DNA of 64,000 bases, from the NCBI RefSeq assembly GCF_004919685.1, contig NZ_SMYZ01000001.1:62001-126000 (forward strand). Reading direction: 5' to 3'. A program made the translations under genes and the position numbers. The DNA comes from Mesorhizobium norvegicum (lineage in GTDB: Bacteria > Pseudomonadota > Alphaproteobacteria > Rhizobiales > Rhizobiaceae). Position 1 is the stretch's first letter. Each line of letters opens with the position of its first letter. This document shows, one piece after another, positions 9,414 to 18,323 of the stretch. Under the pieces are notes generated by a model. The model was not told the origin of the DNA. It saw only the letters and a list, made by a program, of their open reading frames with translations, and ran no database searches.

Positions 9414-10223
9414 ATGATCCATGAAAAGACCACACCAGCGATCGAATTGATCAATGTCAGTCGGCGGTTCCTCTCACCCACCGGCAAATCGCTGACAGCG
9501 CTGCGCGATTTCACCATGACCGTCGAGCGCGGCGAATTCGTCGCCGTCGTCGGCCCGACCGGTTGCGGGAAGTCCACCACCCTCAACCTCGTCACCGGGC
9601 TGGCCAGCCCAAGCGCCGGCGAGGTTCGTGTCATGGGCGCGCCCGTCACGGGAATAGACCCGCGCATCGGCTTTGTCTTTCAGAGCGATGCCTTGTTTCC
9701 CTGGCGAACAGTGATCGAGAATGTGATGGCCGGCCCGCTCTTTCGCGGCAGGGCGAAGTCGGATGCCACGGCCGCGGCGCGCGACTGGCTGGCGCGCGTC
9801 GGCCTGTCGCGTTTCGAGCAGCACTATCCACACCAGCTTTCCGGCGGCATGCGCAAGCGTGTGGCGCTCGCCCAGACCTTCATAAACGGTCCGGAGATCC
9901 TTCTGATGGACGAGCCGTTCTCGGCGCTTGACGTGCAGACACGTGTTTTGATGCACGAGGAACTGCTGCGCCTGTGGTCCGAGGCAAAGGCTTCCGTGGT
10001 CTTCGTCACGCATGATCTTGAAGAGGCGATTGCGCTCGCCGACAAGGTCTATGTCCTGACCGCCGGGCCGGCCACCGTGAAGTCGATCTACACCATCGAC
10101 CTGCCGCGTCCGCGCGTGGTCGCCGATATCCGCTACGAACAAAGCTTCATCGATTACTCGCGCACGATCTGGGCCGATCTCAAGGAAGAGGTCGAGACCA
10201 GCTATGCACGTGCCGCAGCCTGA
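9414..10223 (+). CDS. ABC transporter ATP-binding protein (SsuB/TauB type)
   Basis: 269 aa cytoplasmic ATPase. Walker A is GPTGCGKST (about 48-56), the Q-loop is FQSDALFPWRT, the signature is LSGGMRKRVALAQTF and Walker B is ILLMDEPFSALD, followed by the H-loop VFVTHDLEEAIALAD. The LSGGMRKR signature variant is typical of NitT/TauT ATPases. It powers the permease 11 bp downstream. Confidence 0.92.
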   Translation: MIHEKTTPAIELINVSRRFLSPTGKSLTALRDFTMTVERGEFVAVVGPTGCGKSTTLNLVTGLASPSAGEVRVMGAPVTGIDPRIGFVFQSDALFPWRTVIENVMAGPLFRGRAKSDATAAARDWLARVGLSRFEQHYPHQLSGGMRKRVALAQTFINGPEILLMDEPFSALDVQTRVLMHEELLRLWSEAKASVVFVTHDLEEAIALADKVYVLTAGPATVKSIYTIDLPRPRVVADIRYEQSFIDYSRTIWADLKEEVETSYARAAA

Positions 10224-10234
10224 GGAGGAACGCC

Positions 10235-11113
10235 ATGACCGATGCTGCCATGGACATCAGCGCCGGAGCTTTCAGGCCGGGCACTTCCGACGCGGAAATC
10301 GAAGCGGCCGCCGCAAAGGCGGTGACGCATCGCCGCCGTACAGTGATGTTCTGGCGGATCGCCATTCTCGTCGCTTTTCTCGCCTTGTGGGAAATCGCCG
10401 CGCGGCTGGCCTGGATCGATCCGTTCTTCTACGCAATGCCGAGCGCGATCGCGGTGCGGCTCTATGAGTGGACCACGGAAGGAACGTCCGAGGGACCCCT
10501 CTGGTATCATCTCTATGTCACCATGGAGGAGTCAGTCATCGGCTTCGTGACCGGCTCGGTTGCCGGTATCATCATCGGCGTCGCGCTCGGCCGCAACCGC
10601 ATGGCAGCGGATATTTTCTCGATCTACATCAAGGTGATCAATTCCATTCCGCGCGTAGTTTTGGCGCCGATCTTCATCATGATCCTCGGCCTTGGCCTTG
10701 CTTCGAAAGTGGCGCTTGCCTTCGTGATGGTTTTCTTCGTTGTCTTCCACAATGCCTTCCAGGGCGTGCGCGAAGCCGACAGGGCAATGATCGCCAACGC
10801 CCGCATCCTGGGCGCATCCAACTGGCAATTGACCCGCTCGGTGATTGTCCCTTCGGCGATGAGCTGGATCTTCGCCAGTCTGCATGTCAGCTTCGGCTTT
10901 GCCATCATCGGCGCGATCGTTGGCGAGTTCGTCGGCTCGCGCTACGGTATCGGCCTGCTGATCAACATCGCCAAGGGATCCTTCGACGCCGCCGGCATGT
11001 ACGCCGCGATCGTCATCGTGATGGTGGTGGCGCTGGGTGCTGAATATCTGATGACCATGGTCGAGGATCGCCTGGCCAAATGGCGTCCCCAGCCCCTGCA
11101 TGAGACGCAGTGA
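10235..11113 (+). CDS. ABC transporter permease (SsuC/TauC type)
   Basis: 292 aa inner-membrane permease. An N-terminal cytoplasmic tail of about 40 residues is followed by a first helix (VMFWRIAILVAFLALWEIAA) and about five more helices. The EAA coupling loop reads DRAMIANARILGASNWQL, contacting the ATPase. GAGGAGG before the start gives a strong ribosome site. The 3' end is convergent with the histidine kinase, 13 bp apart. Confidence 0.9.
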   Translation: MTDAAMDISAGAFRPGTSDAEIEAAAAKAVTHRRRTVMFWRIAILVAFLALWEIAARLAWIDPFFYAMPSAIAVRLYEWTTEGTSEGPLWYHLYVTMEESVIGFVTGSVAGIIIGVALGRNRMAADIFSIYIKVINSIPRVVLAPIFIMILGLGLASKVALAFVMVFFVVFHNAFQGVREADRAMIANARILGASNWQLTRSVIVPSAMSWIFASLHVSFGFAIIGAIVGEFVGSRYGIGLLINIAKGSFDAAGMYAAIVIVMVVALGAEYLMTMVEDRLAKWRPQPLHETQ

Positions 11114-11126
11114 GTGGCGACAGACC

Positions 11127-12485
11127 TTAGCTGCTTGCCAGCGGCAGCCTTACCTCGACCACCAGACCGCCGGCCGCGCCATCCCCAAGGGTGACGCGGC
11201 CGCCGGCATTGTCGACGACCTCGCGCACAATGGCCAGGCCAAGCCCGCTGCCTTCCTCGGTCGACCCGGCAATGCGGTAGAAGCGTTCGAACACATGGTC
11301 TCGCTCGTCCAACGGGATGCCGGGCCCATCGTCGGCGACCGTCAGCACGGCTTCATCGTCGATGGTCGCCAATTTCACCGTGACGCTGCCGCCGGCCCGG
11401 GAGTAGCGCAGCGCGTTGTCGACGAGGTTGACGATCATCTCGCGCAACATGGTGCCGTCGCCGATGACCGGCACGGGACCGGTCTCCTCGAGGCCGAGAT
11501 CGATATTGCGGCCGATCGCTGTCGGCGCCTGCGTTTCCAGCACGTGGCGGGCGGCTTCGGTAAGGTCGATGTGGTCGGCGCGCGGCCGCCGGCTGCCCGG
11601 CTCCGCCCGTGACAGGGTCAGGAGCTGTTCGGCCAACCGCGCCAGCCGGCCGGAACTGGACTGCAGCGCCATCAGCGCTTCCTGGCGCGCGTCGGAGGCA
11701 CTTTCGCGCAGCGCGTAGCTTGCCTGTGTCGACAGCAGCGCCAGCGGTGTCCGCAACTGGTGCGCCGCATTGGCGATGAAGCGGCGTTGCGCCGCCATCT
11801 GCGCCCGCACGCGCTCCATATAGGCGTTCAGCGCATCGATCAGCGGGCGGATTTCGCTTTGCGCCCCTGGCACTTCGACCGGATCCAGCTCGCTGCGGCT
11901 TGGCGAGCGCACCGCGTCGCGCAACCGGATCAAGGGCGCAAGGCCGCGATGCAAGCCCAGCAGAACGAACAGACCGGCAATCGCCACCAGCGCCAGCTGT
12001 TGGGCAAAAGCGCCAAACCAGAGACGCTGCACCATGGCGTCGTGTCCGGCAAGCGTGACGCCGACCGTAACGGTGATCGGCGAGTCATCTCCGGCACCGA
12101 CCACCGTGTGGCTGTAAGTGAGCAGCCGCAGCCGGTGGTCGCGATAGGTCGCCTCTGTATTGGAGGACCTCGGCGCCTCCGGCAAGTCGGGATAGCCTGT
12201 CAGCAGCCGCCCTCCGGCAGCCTTGACATGGTAGTAGACGCTGTCGTGATCGCCCGTATCGAACATCTCGATCGCCGCTGGCGGTATCGTAGCGTCGAGC
12301 ACGCCGTCAGTCACGGCAACGCGTTCGGCGATAGCCCGCGCCGAGCCCATCAGCATGCGATCGGTGACGAGGTCCGCGGTTGCCAGCGCGTTGCGGTGGC
12401 TGGTCCATAGATTGATGGTGGCGAGGCCGACGAGCGGCAACACCACCCAAGCAAGAAGCTGCAAGCGGAGACTGTTAATCCTCAT
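11127..12485 (-). CDS. Sensor histidine kinase, TctE-like
   Basis: 452 aa membrane kinase. An N-terminal helix (LRLQLLAWVVLPLVGLATIN), a periplasmic 2CSK_N-type sensor of about 130 residues and a second helix (about 160-180) lead to HAMP, then HisKA with phospho-accepting His in IANAAHQLRTPLALLS, and HATPase_c boxes NLVDNALRYS, VADDGPGIP and GSGLGLAIV. The ATG at 12485 overlaps the response regulator stop by 11 bp. The family often senses tricarboxylates or other carboxylates; the convergent ABC transporter is a possible target, but this is only proximity. Confidence 0.9.
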   Translation of the reverse strand: MRINSLRLQLLAWVVLPLVGLATINLWTSHRNALATADLVTDRMLMGSARAIAERVAVTDGVLDATIPPAAIEMFDTGDHDSVYYHVKAAGGRLLTGYPDLPEAPRSSNTEATYRDHRLRLLTYSHTVVGAGDDSPITVTVGVTLAGHDAMVQRLWFGAFAQQLALVAIAGLFVLLGLHRGLAPLIRLRDAVRSPSRSELDPVEVPGAQSEIRPLIDALNAYMERVRAQMAAQRRFIANAAHQLRTPLALLSTQASYALRESASDARQEALMALQSSSGRLARLAEQLLTLSRAEPGSRRPRADHIDLTEAARHVLETQAPTAIGRNIDLGLEETGPVPVIGDGTMLREMIVNLVDNALRYSRAGGSVTVKLATIDDEAVLTVADDGPGIPLDERDHVFERFYRIAGSTEEGSGLGLAIVREVVDNAGGRVTLGDGAAGGLVVEVRLPLASS

Positions 12486-13143
12486 GGCGCAGGAGATAAC
12501 CGAGGCCGCGCAGCGTGACGATGCGGACCCGCGACCCTTCGAGCTTCTTGCGCACGCGGTGCACATAGATCTCGATCGCGCTGGGGTCGGCGTCGGTCTC
12601 GAAATCATAGATCGCGGCCGACAATGCCGCCTTGCTCACCGTGCGCCCGGCCTTGACCACAAGCTGTTCGAGCACCGCGTGCTCGCGCGGCGTCAGCGCC
12701 AGCGTCTCGCCGGCGAGCGAAAACAGCCGTGTGTTGGTGTCGAAGACGAGATCGCCGCAGGCAATGACGGGCGCGGTGCGGTCATTGACGCGGCGCAACT
12801 GCACGCGAATGCGCGCTTCGAGTTCTTCGATCTGGAAGGGCTTCGCCAGATAGTCGTCGGCGCCTTCGTTGAGGCCCTTGACCCGACCGTCGAGGCTGGC
12901 GTTTGCGGTCAGCACGATCACCGGCACCGGGTTGCCGCGCGACCGCAACATGCGCAGCACCTCCATTCCGCTCATGCGCGGCAAGGCCAGATCAAGGATG
13001 ACAAGCGCGTGGTCGCCGGCTGCGAGCGCGTGTTCGACATCCTCGCCATCATGGACGATGTCGACGACATAGTTCGCCTGACGCAGGGTCTTGCCCAGCC
13101 AATCCGCCAGTTCGCGATTGTCTTCTACAAGCAGCAACCGCAT
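12475..13143 (-). CDS. Response regulator, OmpR/TctD-like
   Basis: 222 aa DNA-binding regulator. The receiver domain has acidic residues in LLVEDN, the phospho-acceptor Asp51 in VILDLALP and Lys101 in LAKPF. The winged helix has LTPREHAVLEQLV and YVHRVRKKLEG...RGLGYLL. The start at 13143 is the first residue of the receiver fold; the upstream open frame has no domain. It is partner of the kinase that overlaps its 3' end. Confidence 0.92.
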   Translation of the reverse strand: MRLLLVEDNRELADWLGKTLRQANYVVDIVHDGEDVEHALAAGDHALVILDLALPRMSGMEVLRMLRSRGNPVPVIVLTANASLDGRVKGLNEGADDYLAKPFQIEELEARIRVQLRRVNDRTAPVIACGDLVFDTNTRLFSLAGETLALTPREHAVLEQLVVKAGRTVSKAALSAAIYDFETDADPSAIEIYVHRVRKKLEGSRVRIVTLRGLGYLLRHED

Positions 13144-13606
13144 TTCTATCGCTGTCCTGGGGTGCAGGTCACCCGGATTTCCGCCCGCTTCTTCGACTGG
13201 CACCGCCAAGTCGCGCCCGATTGATGATCGTGCACAAGCGATAATCTCGAACCATCCGCAAGGCAAATGCAGGAGATCCAGAAGTTCAAATGGTGGCATC
13301 GCCACAAATCGAACCGATCGGTTCGTTTTCTGTTGACGGACCGTGCAGAACGTGGTGAACACCGACGGCCCGAATGCCCTGGTGCGGAAAATCATTTTTT
13401 CTTTAAGCATCTGATATTGCTTATAAAAATTATTCCCGCCGAGCCCCTTTGCTGAATTTCAAGGGGCGGATTCACACGGCCCATGGAACATCTTCGTGAT
13501 TGGAATCCGCGGCAAGGCAAACCCATCTCGGGGTGGTCCGAGCGACGCGAAATTCCTCCCAAGGGCACGCCAATAGACGGACAGAACAAACACTGGAGTA
13601 AATAAA
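13144..13606. other. 463 bp intergenic region, partly AT-rich
   Basis: No convincing gene. It holds the palindrome at 13310-13325, an AT-rich stretch at about 13390-13435 (ATTTTTTCTTTAAGC, TTATAAAAATTATT) unlike the surrounding GC-rich DNA, and a short stem GCCCCTT/AAGGGGC at 13443-13467. It must contain the promoters of the response regulator (leftward) and the first DUF680 gene (rightward). Confidence 0.5.
13310..13325. promoter_or_regulatory. Perfect 16 bp palindrome, candidate operator
   Basis: CGAACCGATCGGTTCG is fully self-complementary, followed by TTTTCTGTTGACGG, which could include a -35 TTGAC. The AACCGATCGGTT core resembles operators of TetR-family repressors. No TetR gene is adjacent; the nearest genes are the TctD-like regulator and the DUF680 gene. 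Confidence 0.45.
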
Positions 13607-13834
13607 ATGACCAAGATCGCTCTTACCGCCGCGGCCATCCTCATTGCCACGGGCACTGCTTTTGCCGGCAGCGACCACTATGGCTCCAACGATGCCGACC
13701 AGCCGGTTGCCAGCCAGTCGCTTTCCAACATCGATACCTCGCACACCGGCTCGATCCTGAAGTCCGAAAAGGCACAGGGCGACGCCAATGCCAAGGTGCC
13801 GGCTCAGTCTGGCCAGGGCATCTGGGGCCGCTAA
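13607..13834 (+). CDS. DUF680 small secreted protein, copy 1
   Basis: 75 aa. A clear signal peptide (1-20, MTKIALTAAAILIATGTAFA, cleavage before GSDHYG) precedes a hydrophilic mature chain of about 55 residues ending QSGQGIWGR. DUF680 is a family reported mainly from Mesorhizobium; function unknown. Its paralogue lies 232 bp downstream. The shared blocks are the signal peptide, GSDHYGSN, QPV and the C-terminal GQGIWG. Confidence 0.85.
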   Translation: MTKIALTAAAILIATGTAFAGSDHYGSNDADQPVASQSLSNIDTSHTGSILKSEKAQGDANAKVPAQSGQGIWGR

Positions 13835-13864
13835 TCAACACAGGCCTTGGATTACTTGATTACA

Positions 13865-13900
13865 AAGAGCGGTGGGCTTGGTCCGCCGCTCTTGTTTTTT
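13865..13900 (+). terminator. Rho-independent terminator of DUF680 copy 1
   Basis: AAGAGCGGTGG pairs with CCGCCGCTCTT (one G-U), with a short loop, followed directly by GTTTTTT. It sits 31 nt after the stop, so the two DUF680 copies are separate transcription units. Confidence 0.85.
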
Positions 13901-14066
13901 GCGCATGACGATGCCGATGCCCAGTCGGCGACCGACCACCGAATTCTACCGATGATCCACAAAGTATCGCCGCTTCCGGGAATAAAACCCGACGGCATCT
14001 GGTCTTGTCGTTAGCGGAACCGTCCTCCCAAGACGCCGCCTAACGGAAAAACCAGGAGACTTGAAA

Positions 14067-14291
14067 ATGCACAAGATCGCTCTCACCGTCGCCGCCATCC
14101 TCGTTGCCGCGGGCAGCGCCTTTGCCGGCAGCGACCACTACGGCTCCAACAATGCCAACCAGCCGGTTGTCAGCGTTGACCACGCCGTCACCGGCTCGGT
14201 GAAGACCGTGGCTGGGCACAAGGCTGCGGATACCAAGATGAAGGTCGCAACCAACTGGCCTGACCCCGGCCAGGGCATCTGGGGCAACTGA
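14067..14291 (+). CDS. DUF680 small secreted protein, copy 2
   Basis: 74 aa from the ATG at 14067, preceded by CCAGGAG; an upstream in-frame TTG is less likely. The signal peptide ends GSAFA, followed by GSDHYGSNNANQPV, and the C-terminus is PGQGIWGN. It is a diverged tandem duplicate of the 13607 gene: ends are conserved and the middle is free to vary, as if the termini carry the function. The gene is convergent with sixA. Confidence 0.85.
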   Translation: MHKIALTVAAILVAAGSAFAGSDHYGSNNANQPVVSVDHAVTGSVKTVAGHKAADTKMKVATNWPDPGQGIWGN

Positions 14292-14327
14292 TATCAAGCG
14301 GAAGGTTTGGCCTGCCGCGCCTGGATT

Positions 14328-14837
14328 CTAGCCCAGATCCTTCGGCCGCAGACAATGTGTCAGCCGGGCGGAGGACAGGCTGGACCAGTCGCTCTCAAAG
14401 ATGAAGCGCGCAAGAGCTGATGTCGGGAACTTTTCCTCGAGCTTCTTGCGCGCCTTGGCCTCCGACCCTGGACCGACAAGCTGTCTGGCAAGATCTTCCA
14501 GGCCCGGATTGTGGGCGACCACCAGCAAGCTGTTGCTCGCCGGGTCGGTTTGATGAAGCTGGCTCAGAATATCCGCCGCTGAAGCATCGTACAGCGCCTT
14601 GGCGAACACGACCTGGGGATGCGCAGGCAGTTCCGTAGCCACCAGCCGCCAGGTGTCGCGGCTGCGCAGCGCCGGCGACACCAGCACCAGTTCCGGCAGC
14701 CAGTCGCGCGCCGCAAGCTCACGTCCCATCAATCGGGCCGCCATCAATCCACGTTCGGCCAGGGCACGGTCGAAATCATCGAGACCAGGGTCATTCCAGC
14801 TCGATTTTGCGTGGCGCAGGAGAAGCAGTTGTCTCAT
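14328..14837 (-). CDS. sixA: SixA-like phosphohistidine phosphatase
   Basis: 169 aa histidine phosphatase of the phosphoglycerate mutase superfamily. The catalytic loop LLLRHAKSSW carries the phospho-accepting His9 in its RHA variant; the second His is in VVAHNPGLE. SixA in E. coli dephosphorylates His-containing phosphotransfer domains or PTS proteins. The ATG overlaps the stop of the micro-gene upstream by 4 bp. Confidence 0.85.
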   Translation of the reverse strand: MRQLLLLRHAKSSWNDPGLDDFDRALAERGLMAARLMGRELAARDWLPELVLVSPALRSRDTWRLVATELPAHPQVVFAKALYDASAADILSQLHQTDPASNSLLVVAHNPGLEDLARQLVGPGSEAKARKKLEEKFPTSALARFIFESDWSSLSSARLTHCLRPKDLG

Positions 14838-15013
14838 CGGCGTTTGTGAGAATCAGAGAAACTAGTCAGCCAAGGGCGGGCCTTTTGTTTGATCGCCTCT
14901 ATGTCGAAGGGTTCGAACGGGCCGCTTTCCAGTCCTTCCAGCCAAGCTCTGCTCAGCCGGTCTGTTTCGGTCTGGCGTGAAGTCTGATTTGGCGGATCCA
15001 AGCTAAGCACCAT
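14834..15013 (-). CDS. Micro-gene resembling a ParD antitoxin C-terminal tail
   Basis: 59 aa ORF. The stretch LSRAWLEGLESGPFEPFDIE (about 21-40), followed by AIKQKAR, resembles the C-terminal toxin-binding tail of ParD-type antitoxins (G..SG..EPFD.E), but the ribbon-helix-helix domain that should precede it is missing. It overlaps sixA by 4 bp (ATGA), so coupled translation is likely. No ParE toxin follows. It may be a decayed antitoxin or an unrelated small protein; resemblance is by eye. Confidence 0.4.
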   Translation of the reverse strand: MVLSLDPPNQTSRQTETDRLSRAWLEGLESGPFEPFDIEAIKQKARPWLTSFSDSHKRR

Positions 15014-15037
15014 GCTGTCATCCCCAATCCAGGCCTC

Positions 15038-15751
15038 TCACGGCGTGATGCGCGCCAGGTGCTCGAGGTCGGCTTCCTCACGCAGCGGGTCGGGGGCCAT
15101 CACCACCGAGGTGCTGTTGTCGGCATCGTCGGCAAAGTGGGCAAGCACGGTGCGGCCGGCCTCCATGCGCGCCTTGCCTTCGGCGACCAGCCCCAGCGCC
15201 AGCGGATAGAGCCGGTGTTCGGTCTTCAGCACGCGGGCCGCCAATGTATCCGCAGTGTCGCCGACCATCACCGGCACGGCCGCCTGGGCGATGATCGGGC
15301 CATCATCCATCTCGGAGGTGACGAAATGCACGGTGCAGCCATGGATGCGCATGCCGGCGGCCAGTGCGCGCGCATGGGTGTCGAGCCCCTTGAAAGCCGG
15401 CAGCAGGGCAGGGTGGATGTTGATCATGCGGCCCTGCCATTTCTGGACGAGACCGGGGGTGAGGATGCGCATGTAGCCGGCCAGCGCCACGATCTCGGCA
15501 TTGAATGCCGCGAGCGCTGCGTCGATCGCGGCGTCATGCGCCTGCTTGCTGCCATGGTCGGCACGGGAGATGACCTGTGTGGCGATGCCGCGCGCCCTGG
15601 CGATGCCTAGGCCGGCTGCGTCAGCCTTGTCGGAAATGACGCCGACGATCTCGGCCGGAAAGGCCGGGTCGCTGGCCGCCGCGATCAGCGCGGTCATGTT
15701 GGAGCCGCGCCCCGAGATCAGCACGACGGTGCGTTTCCTCTGCACGCTCAT
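15038..15751 (-). CDS. purN: Phosphoribosylglycinamide formyltransferase
   Basis: 237 aa; transfers formyl from 10-formyl-THF to GAR in purine synthesis. It begins [16 protein letters not shown] and holds [26 protein letters not shown] active-site segments (His of HPALLP) and [13 protein letters not shown] with the catalytic Asp. The start at 15751 overlaps the purM stop by 4 bp (ATGA). It is slightly longer than E. coli PurN (212 aa) because of a C-terminal tail of about 25 residues. Confidence 0.93.
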   Translation of the reverse strand: MSVQRKRTVVLISGRGSNMTALIAAASDPAFPAEIVGVISDKADAAGLGIARARGIATQVISRADHGSKQAHDAAIDAALAAFNAEIVALAGYMRILTPGLVQKWQGRMINIHPALLPAFKGLDTHARALAAGMRIHGCTVHFVTSEMDDGPIIAQAAVPVMVGDTADTLAARVLKTEHRLYPLALGLVAEGKARMEAGRTVLAHFADDADNSTSVVMAPDPLREEADLEHLARITP

Positions 15752-16857
15752 AGGCCGATCGAGCCCCGATAGATGACGCCGGCATCGCGGCGCGGCACGA
15801 TGCGGCCGATCGGCGTCACCGTCTCGCCGGCCTCCTGCAGGACCGCGGCGACCTGCGCTGCCTGGCCGGACGCGACCGCCAAAATCATGCCGATGCCGCA
15901 ATTGAAGGTGCGCATCATCTCTTCCGGCGCCACGCCACCGGTCTTGGCCAGCCACGAGAACACGGGAGGGACGTCGATCGCCCCGAGGTCGAGTTCGGCC
16001 GAAAAATCCTTGGGCAGCACGCGCGGAATGTTCTCCGGGAAGCCGCCGCCGGTGATGTGGGCGAGCGCCTTGATGCCATGCGTGTTGCGGATCGCCTTGA
16101 GGATCGACTTGACGTAGATGCGGGTCGGCTCGAGCAGCGCTTCGGCGAGCGTCGCCTCGTCGTTGAACGGCGCCGGGTCGCTCCAGGCCAGGCCGCTGAC
16201 GGCGACGATGCGGCGCACCAGCGAATATCCGTTCGAATGCAGGCCCGAAGAAGCCAAGCCCAGCAGCACGTCACCTTCGACGATATCGTCGGTGGGCAAG
16301 AGCTGGCCGCGTTCGGCAGCACCCACGGCAAAGCCGGCAAGGTCGTAGTCGTTGCCGTGATACATGCCGGGCATCTCGGCCGTCTCGCCGCCGATCAGCG
16401 CGCAGCCGGCCTGGCGGCAGCCCTCGGCAATGCCGCCGACGATCGCGGCACCCTGGTCGGGATCGAGCTTGCCGGTGGCGAAATAGTCGAGGAAGAACAG
16501 CGGTTCGGCGCCCTGCACGACGATGTCGTTGACGCACATGGCGACGAGATCGATGCCGATCGTGTCGTGCTTGCCGGCATCGATGGCGATCTTCAGCTTG
16601 GTGCCGACGCCGTCATTGGCCGCCACCAGCACCGGATCGGTGAAGCCGGCGGCCTTGAGGTCGAACAGGCCGCCGAAGCCGCCGATTTCGCCGTCGGCGC
16701 CCGGCCGGCGCGTCGCGCGCACCAGCGGCTTGATCTTCTCGACCATGAGATTGCCCGCATCGATATCGACGCCGGCCTCGGCATAGGTGAGCCCGTTCTT
16801 GCGCTTGCCGGTTTTGGGCTGGCCCGTTTTGGGCTGGCTTGTGTCGCGCTTGCTCAT
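15748..16857 (-). CDS. purM: Phosphoribosylformylglycinamidine cyclo-ligase
   Basis: 369 aa AIR synthetase. The N-terminal ATP-binding half shows [15 protein letters not shown] and [18 protein letters not shown] and [11 protein letters not shown] are family signatures. A low-complexity N-terminal extension contains QPKTG twice, encoded by a near-perfect 15 bp tandem repeat (about 16805-16840). The start at 16857 gives the normal length. It is the first gene of purM-purN. Confidence 0.93.
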   Translation of the reverse strand: MSKRDTSQPKTGQPKTGKRKNGLTYAEAGVDIDAGNLMVEKIKPLVRATRRPGADGEIGGFGGLFDLKAAGFTDPVLVAANDGVGTKLKIAIDAGKHDTIGIDLVAMCVNDIVVQGAEPLFFLDYFATGKLDPDQGAAIVGGIAEGCRQAGCALIGGETAEMPGMYHGNDYDLAGFAVGAAERGQLLPTDDIVEGDVLLGLASSGLHSNGYSLVRRIVAVSGLAWSDPAPFNDEATLAEALLEPTRIYVKSILKAIRNTHGIKALAHITGGGFPENIPRVLPKDFSAELDLGAIDVPPVFSWLAKTGGVAPEEMMRTFNCGIGMILAVASGQAAQVAAVLQEAGETVTPIGRIVPRRDAGVIYRGSIGL

Positions 16858-17107
16858 CGCAATTTTCCTGCTCGTTTGCGGGCTCTTCGCATGAACGGCT
16901 GCGCCTCGCAAGGATGACGACAGAATGGTTGGCTTTTGCCCCAGATAAAAGCCAGGCGATGGCGCCCCTTGTGTAAAACCTCCTCTGCCCTCGTTTCTTA
17001 TAGGAGGCAAACCTCGCGTCTCCATTTTCGCCTCATCCCTTTGCATCCTTGTATGTAGTTGCTGTTGGTGCTCTGTTTGCCATGCATCAGGCATCGGGGG
17101 ACAAGCC

Positions 17108-18097
17108 ATGCTCAATCCTTCGCAACAGATCATGAGGCTGGGATTCGGATTCGCCGTGTCACAAGCGCTGCGCGTCATTATCGAACTCGGCATCCCCGAT
17201 CTCCTGGCTGCCAGCGAGCGGTCGGTAGATGACCTGGCGGCTGCCACTCAATCGGATGCTGACTCGCTTTATCGTGTAATGCGACTTCTCGCGCCTGAAG
17301 GGGTGTTTAGGGAAGTGCTGCCCCGTCATTTCGAGTTGACGGAGGTTGGTGCGGTGCTGCGCTCCGATCGGCCGGGTCCCCGTGACTTCGTCCGTATGAT
17401 CAACAGCGAGGCCTATCTTGCCTTCGAGCAGCTCTTGCATTCTGTCCGCACCGGAAAGCCGGCCTTCGACAAGGTGTTCGGGAGCCCAAGGTTTGACTGG
17501 CTGTCGGAACATCCGGAGCAGGCTGCCTTGTTTCAGCGTGCCATGGTCGCCTTGAGCCAAGGCAGTAACGAGGCCGTTGCCGAAGCTTATGATTTCAAGC
17601 CGTTCACGCGGGTCGTCGACGTCGGCGGCGGACATGGCCAGCTTCTCTCGGCGATCCTGGCTCGCAACCCTCACTTGGACGGCGTGCTTTTCGATCTGCC
17701 TTCGGGCGTCGCGGCAGCACGCCAGGGTGCCGGAGGCGACCTGCCGCGCACCGAATTTGTCGCCGGTAATTTCTTTGAAAGTGTTCCCGCCGGTGACGTC
17801 TACGTCATCAAGAAGGTCGTTCACGATTGGGATGATGGGCGTGCCGCGGAGATTCTGCGAAATTGCCGCAAGGCAATGCTGCCGAACGGGAAGGTGCTTG
17901 TGGCCGAGACGCTCGTGCCGCCAGGTGACGAACCGAACCAGATCAAGGGGATCGACGTGGTCATGCTCGCCGTCACCGGCGGCCTGGAAAGAACGCGGGT
18001 CCAATATGCAAGCTTGTTCGACGTCGCCGGGCTACGCCTTGAACGCGTGATTCAGACCCAAGGACCCATTTCCATCCTTGAGGCGTCTGCGGTCTGA
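17108..18097 (+). CDS. SAM-dependent O-methyltransferase (plant COMT/AcmB-like fold)
   Basis: 329 aa. The N-terminal winged-helix dimerisation domain (1-100, [20 protein letters not shown]) is followed by the Rossmann domain with SAM motif [16 protein letters not shown] (about 170-185) and the catalytic-His region [12 protein letters not shown] (about 233-244). It is typical of small-molecule O-methyltransferases in secondary metabolism. It stands alone, divergent from purM, so the substrate is unknown. Confidence 0.85.
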   Translation: MLNPSQQIMRLGFGFAVSQALRVIIELGIPDLLAASERSVDDLAAATQSDADSLYRVMRLLAPEGVFREVLPRHFELTEVGAVLRSDRPGPRDFVRMINSEAYLAFEQLLHSVRTGKPAFDKVFGSPRFDWLSEHPEQAALFQRAMVALSQGSNEAVAEAYDFKPFTRVVDVGGGHGQLLSAILARNPHLDGVLFDLPSGVAAARQGAGGDLPRTEFVAGNFFESVPAGDVYVIKKVVHDWDDGRAAEILRNCRKAMLPNGKVLVAETLVPPGDEPNQIKGIDVVMLAVTGGLERTRVQYASLFDVAGLRLERVIQTQGPISILEASAV

Positions 18098-18323
18098 CCA
18101 AAGAAGTTGTCGCCGCGAGCCCAGGTCGCGATACCTCGCTGTCCAGCGACCGCACCTTTTTCGTGAAGGTTAGGGACATCGCATACGCGAGAATGGAAGA
18201 CTGTCGAGATGGCCGGCAGGCATAGGGGTGGTTCACACAGACCTTTGCCATGTCTGGCGCTTCTCCCTTGCGATCCTCCTCCGTCTCCATCATCTATCGG
18301 CAAGCAAACCCGACAGGCACGCG

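Noticed and set aside
14016..14045. EcfG promoter before DUF680 copy 2
   Set aside because: GGAAC at 14016 is followed by CGCC, not CGTT, at the right distance.
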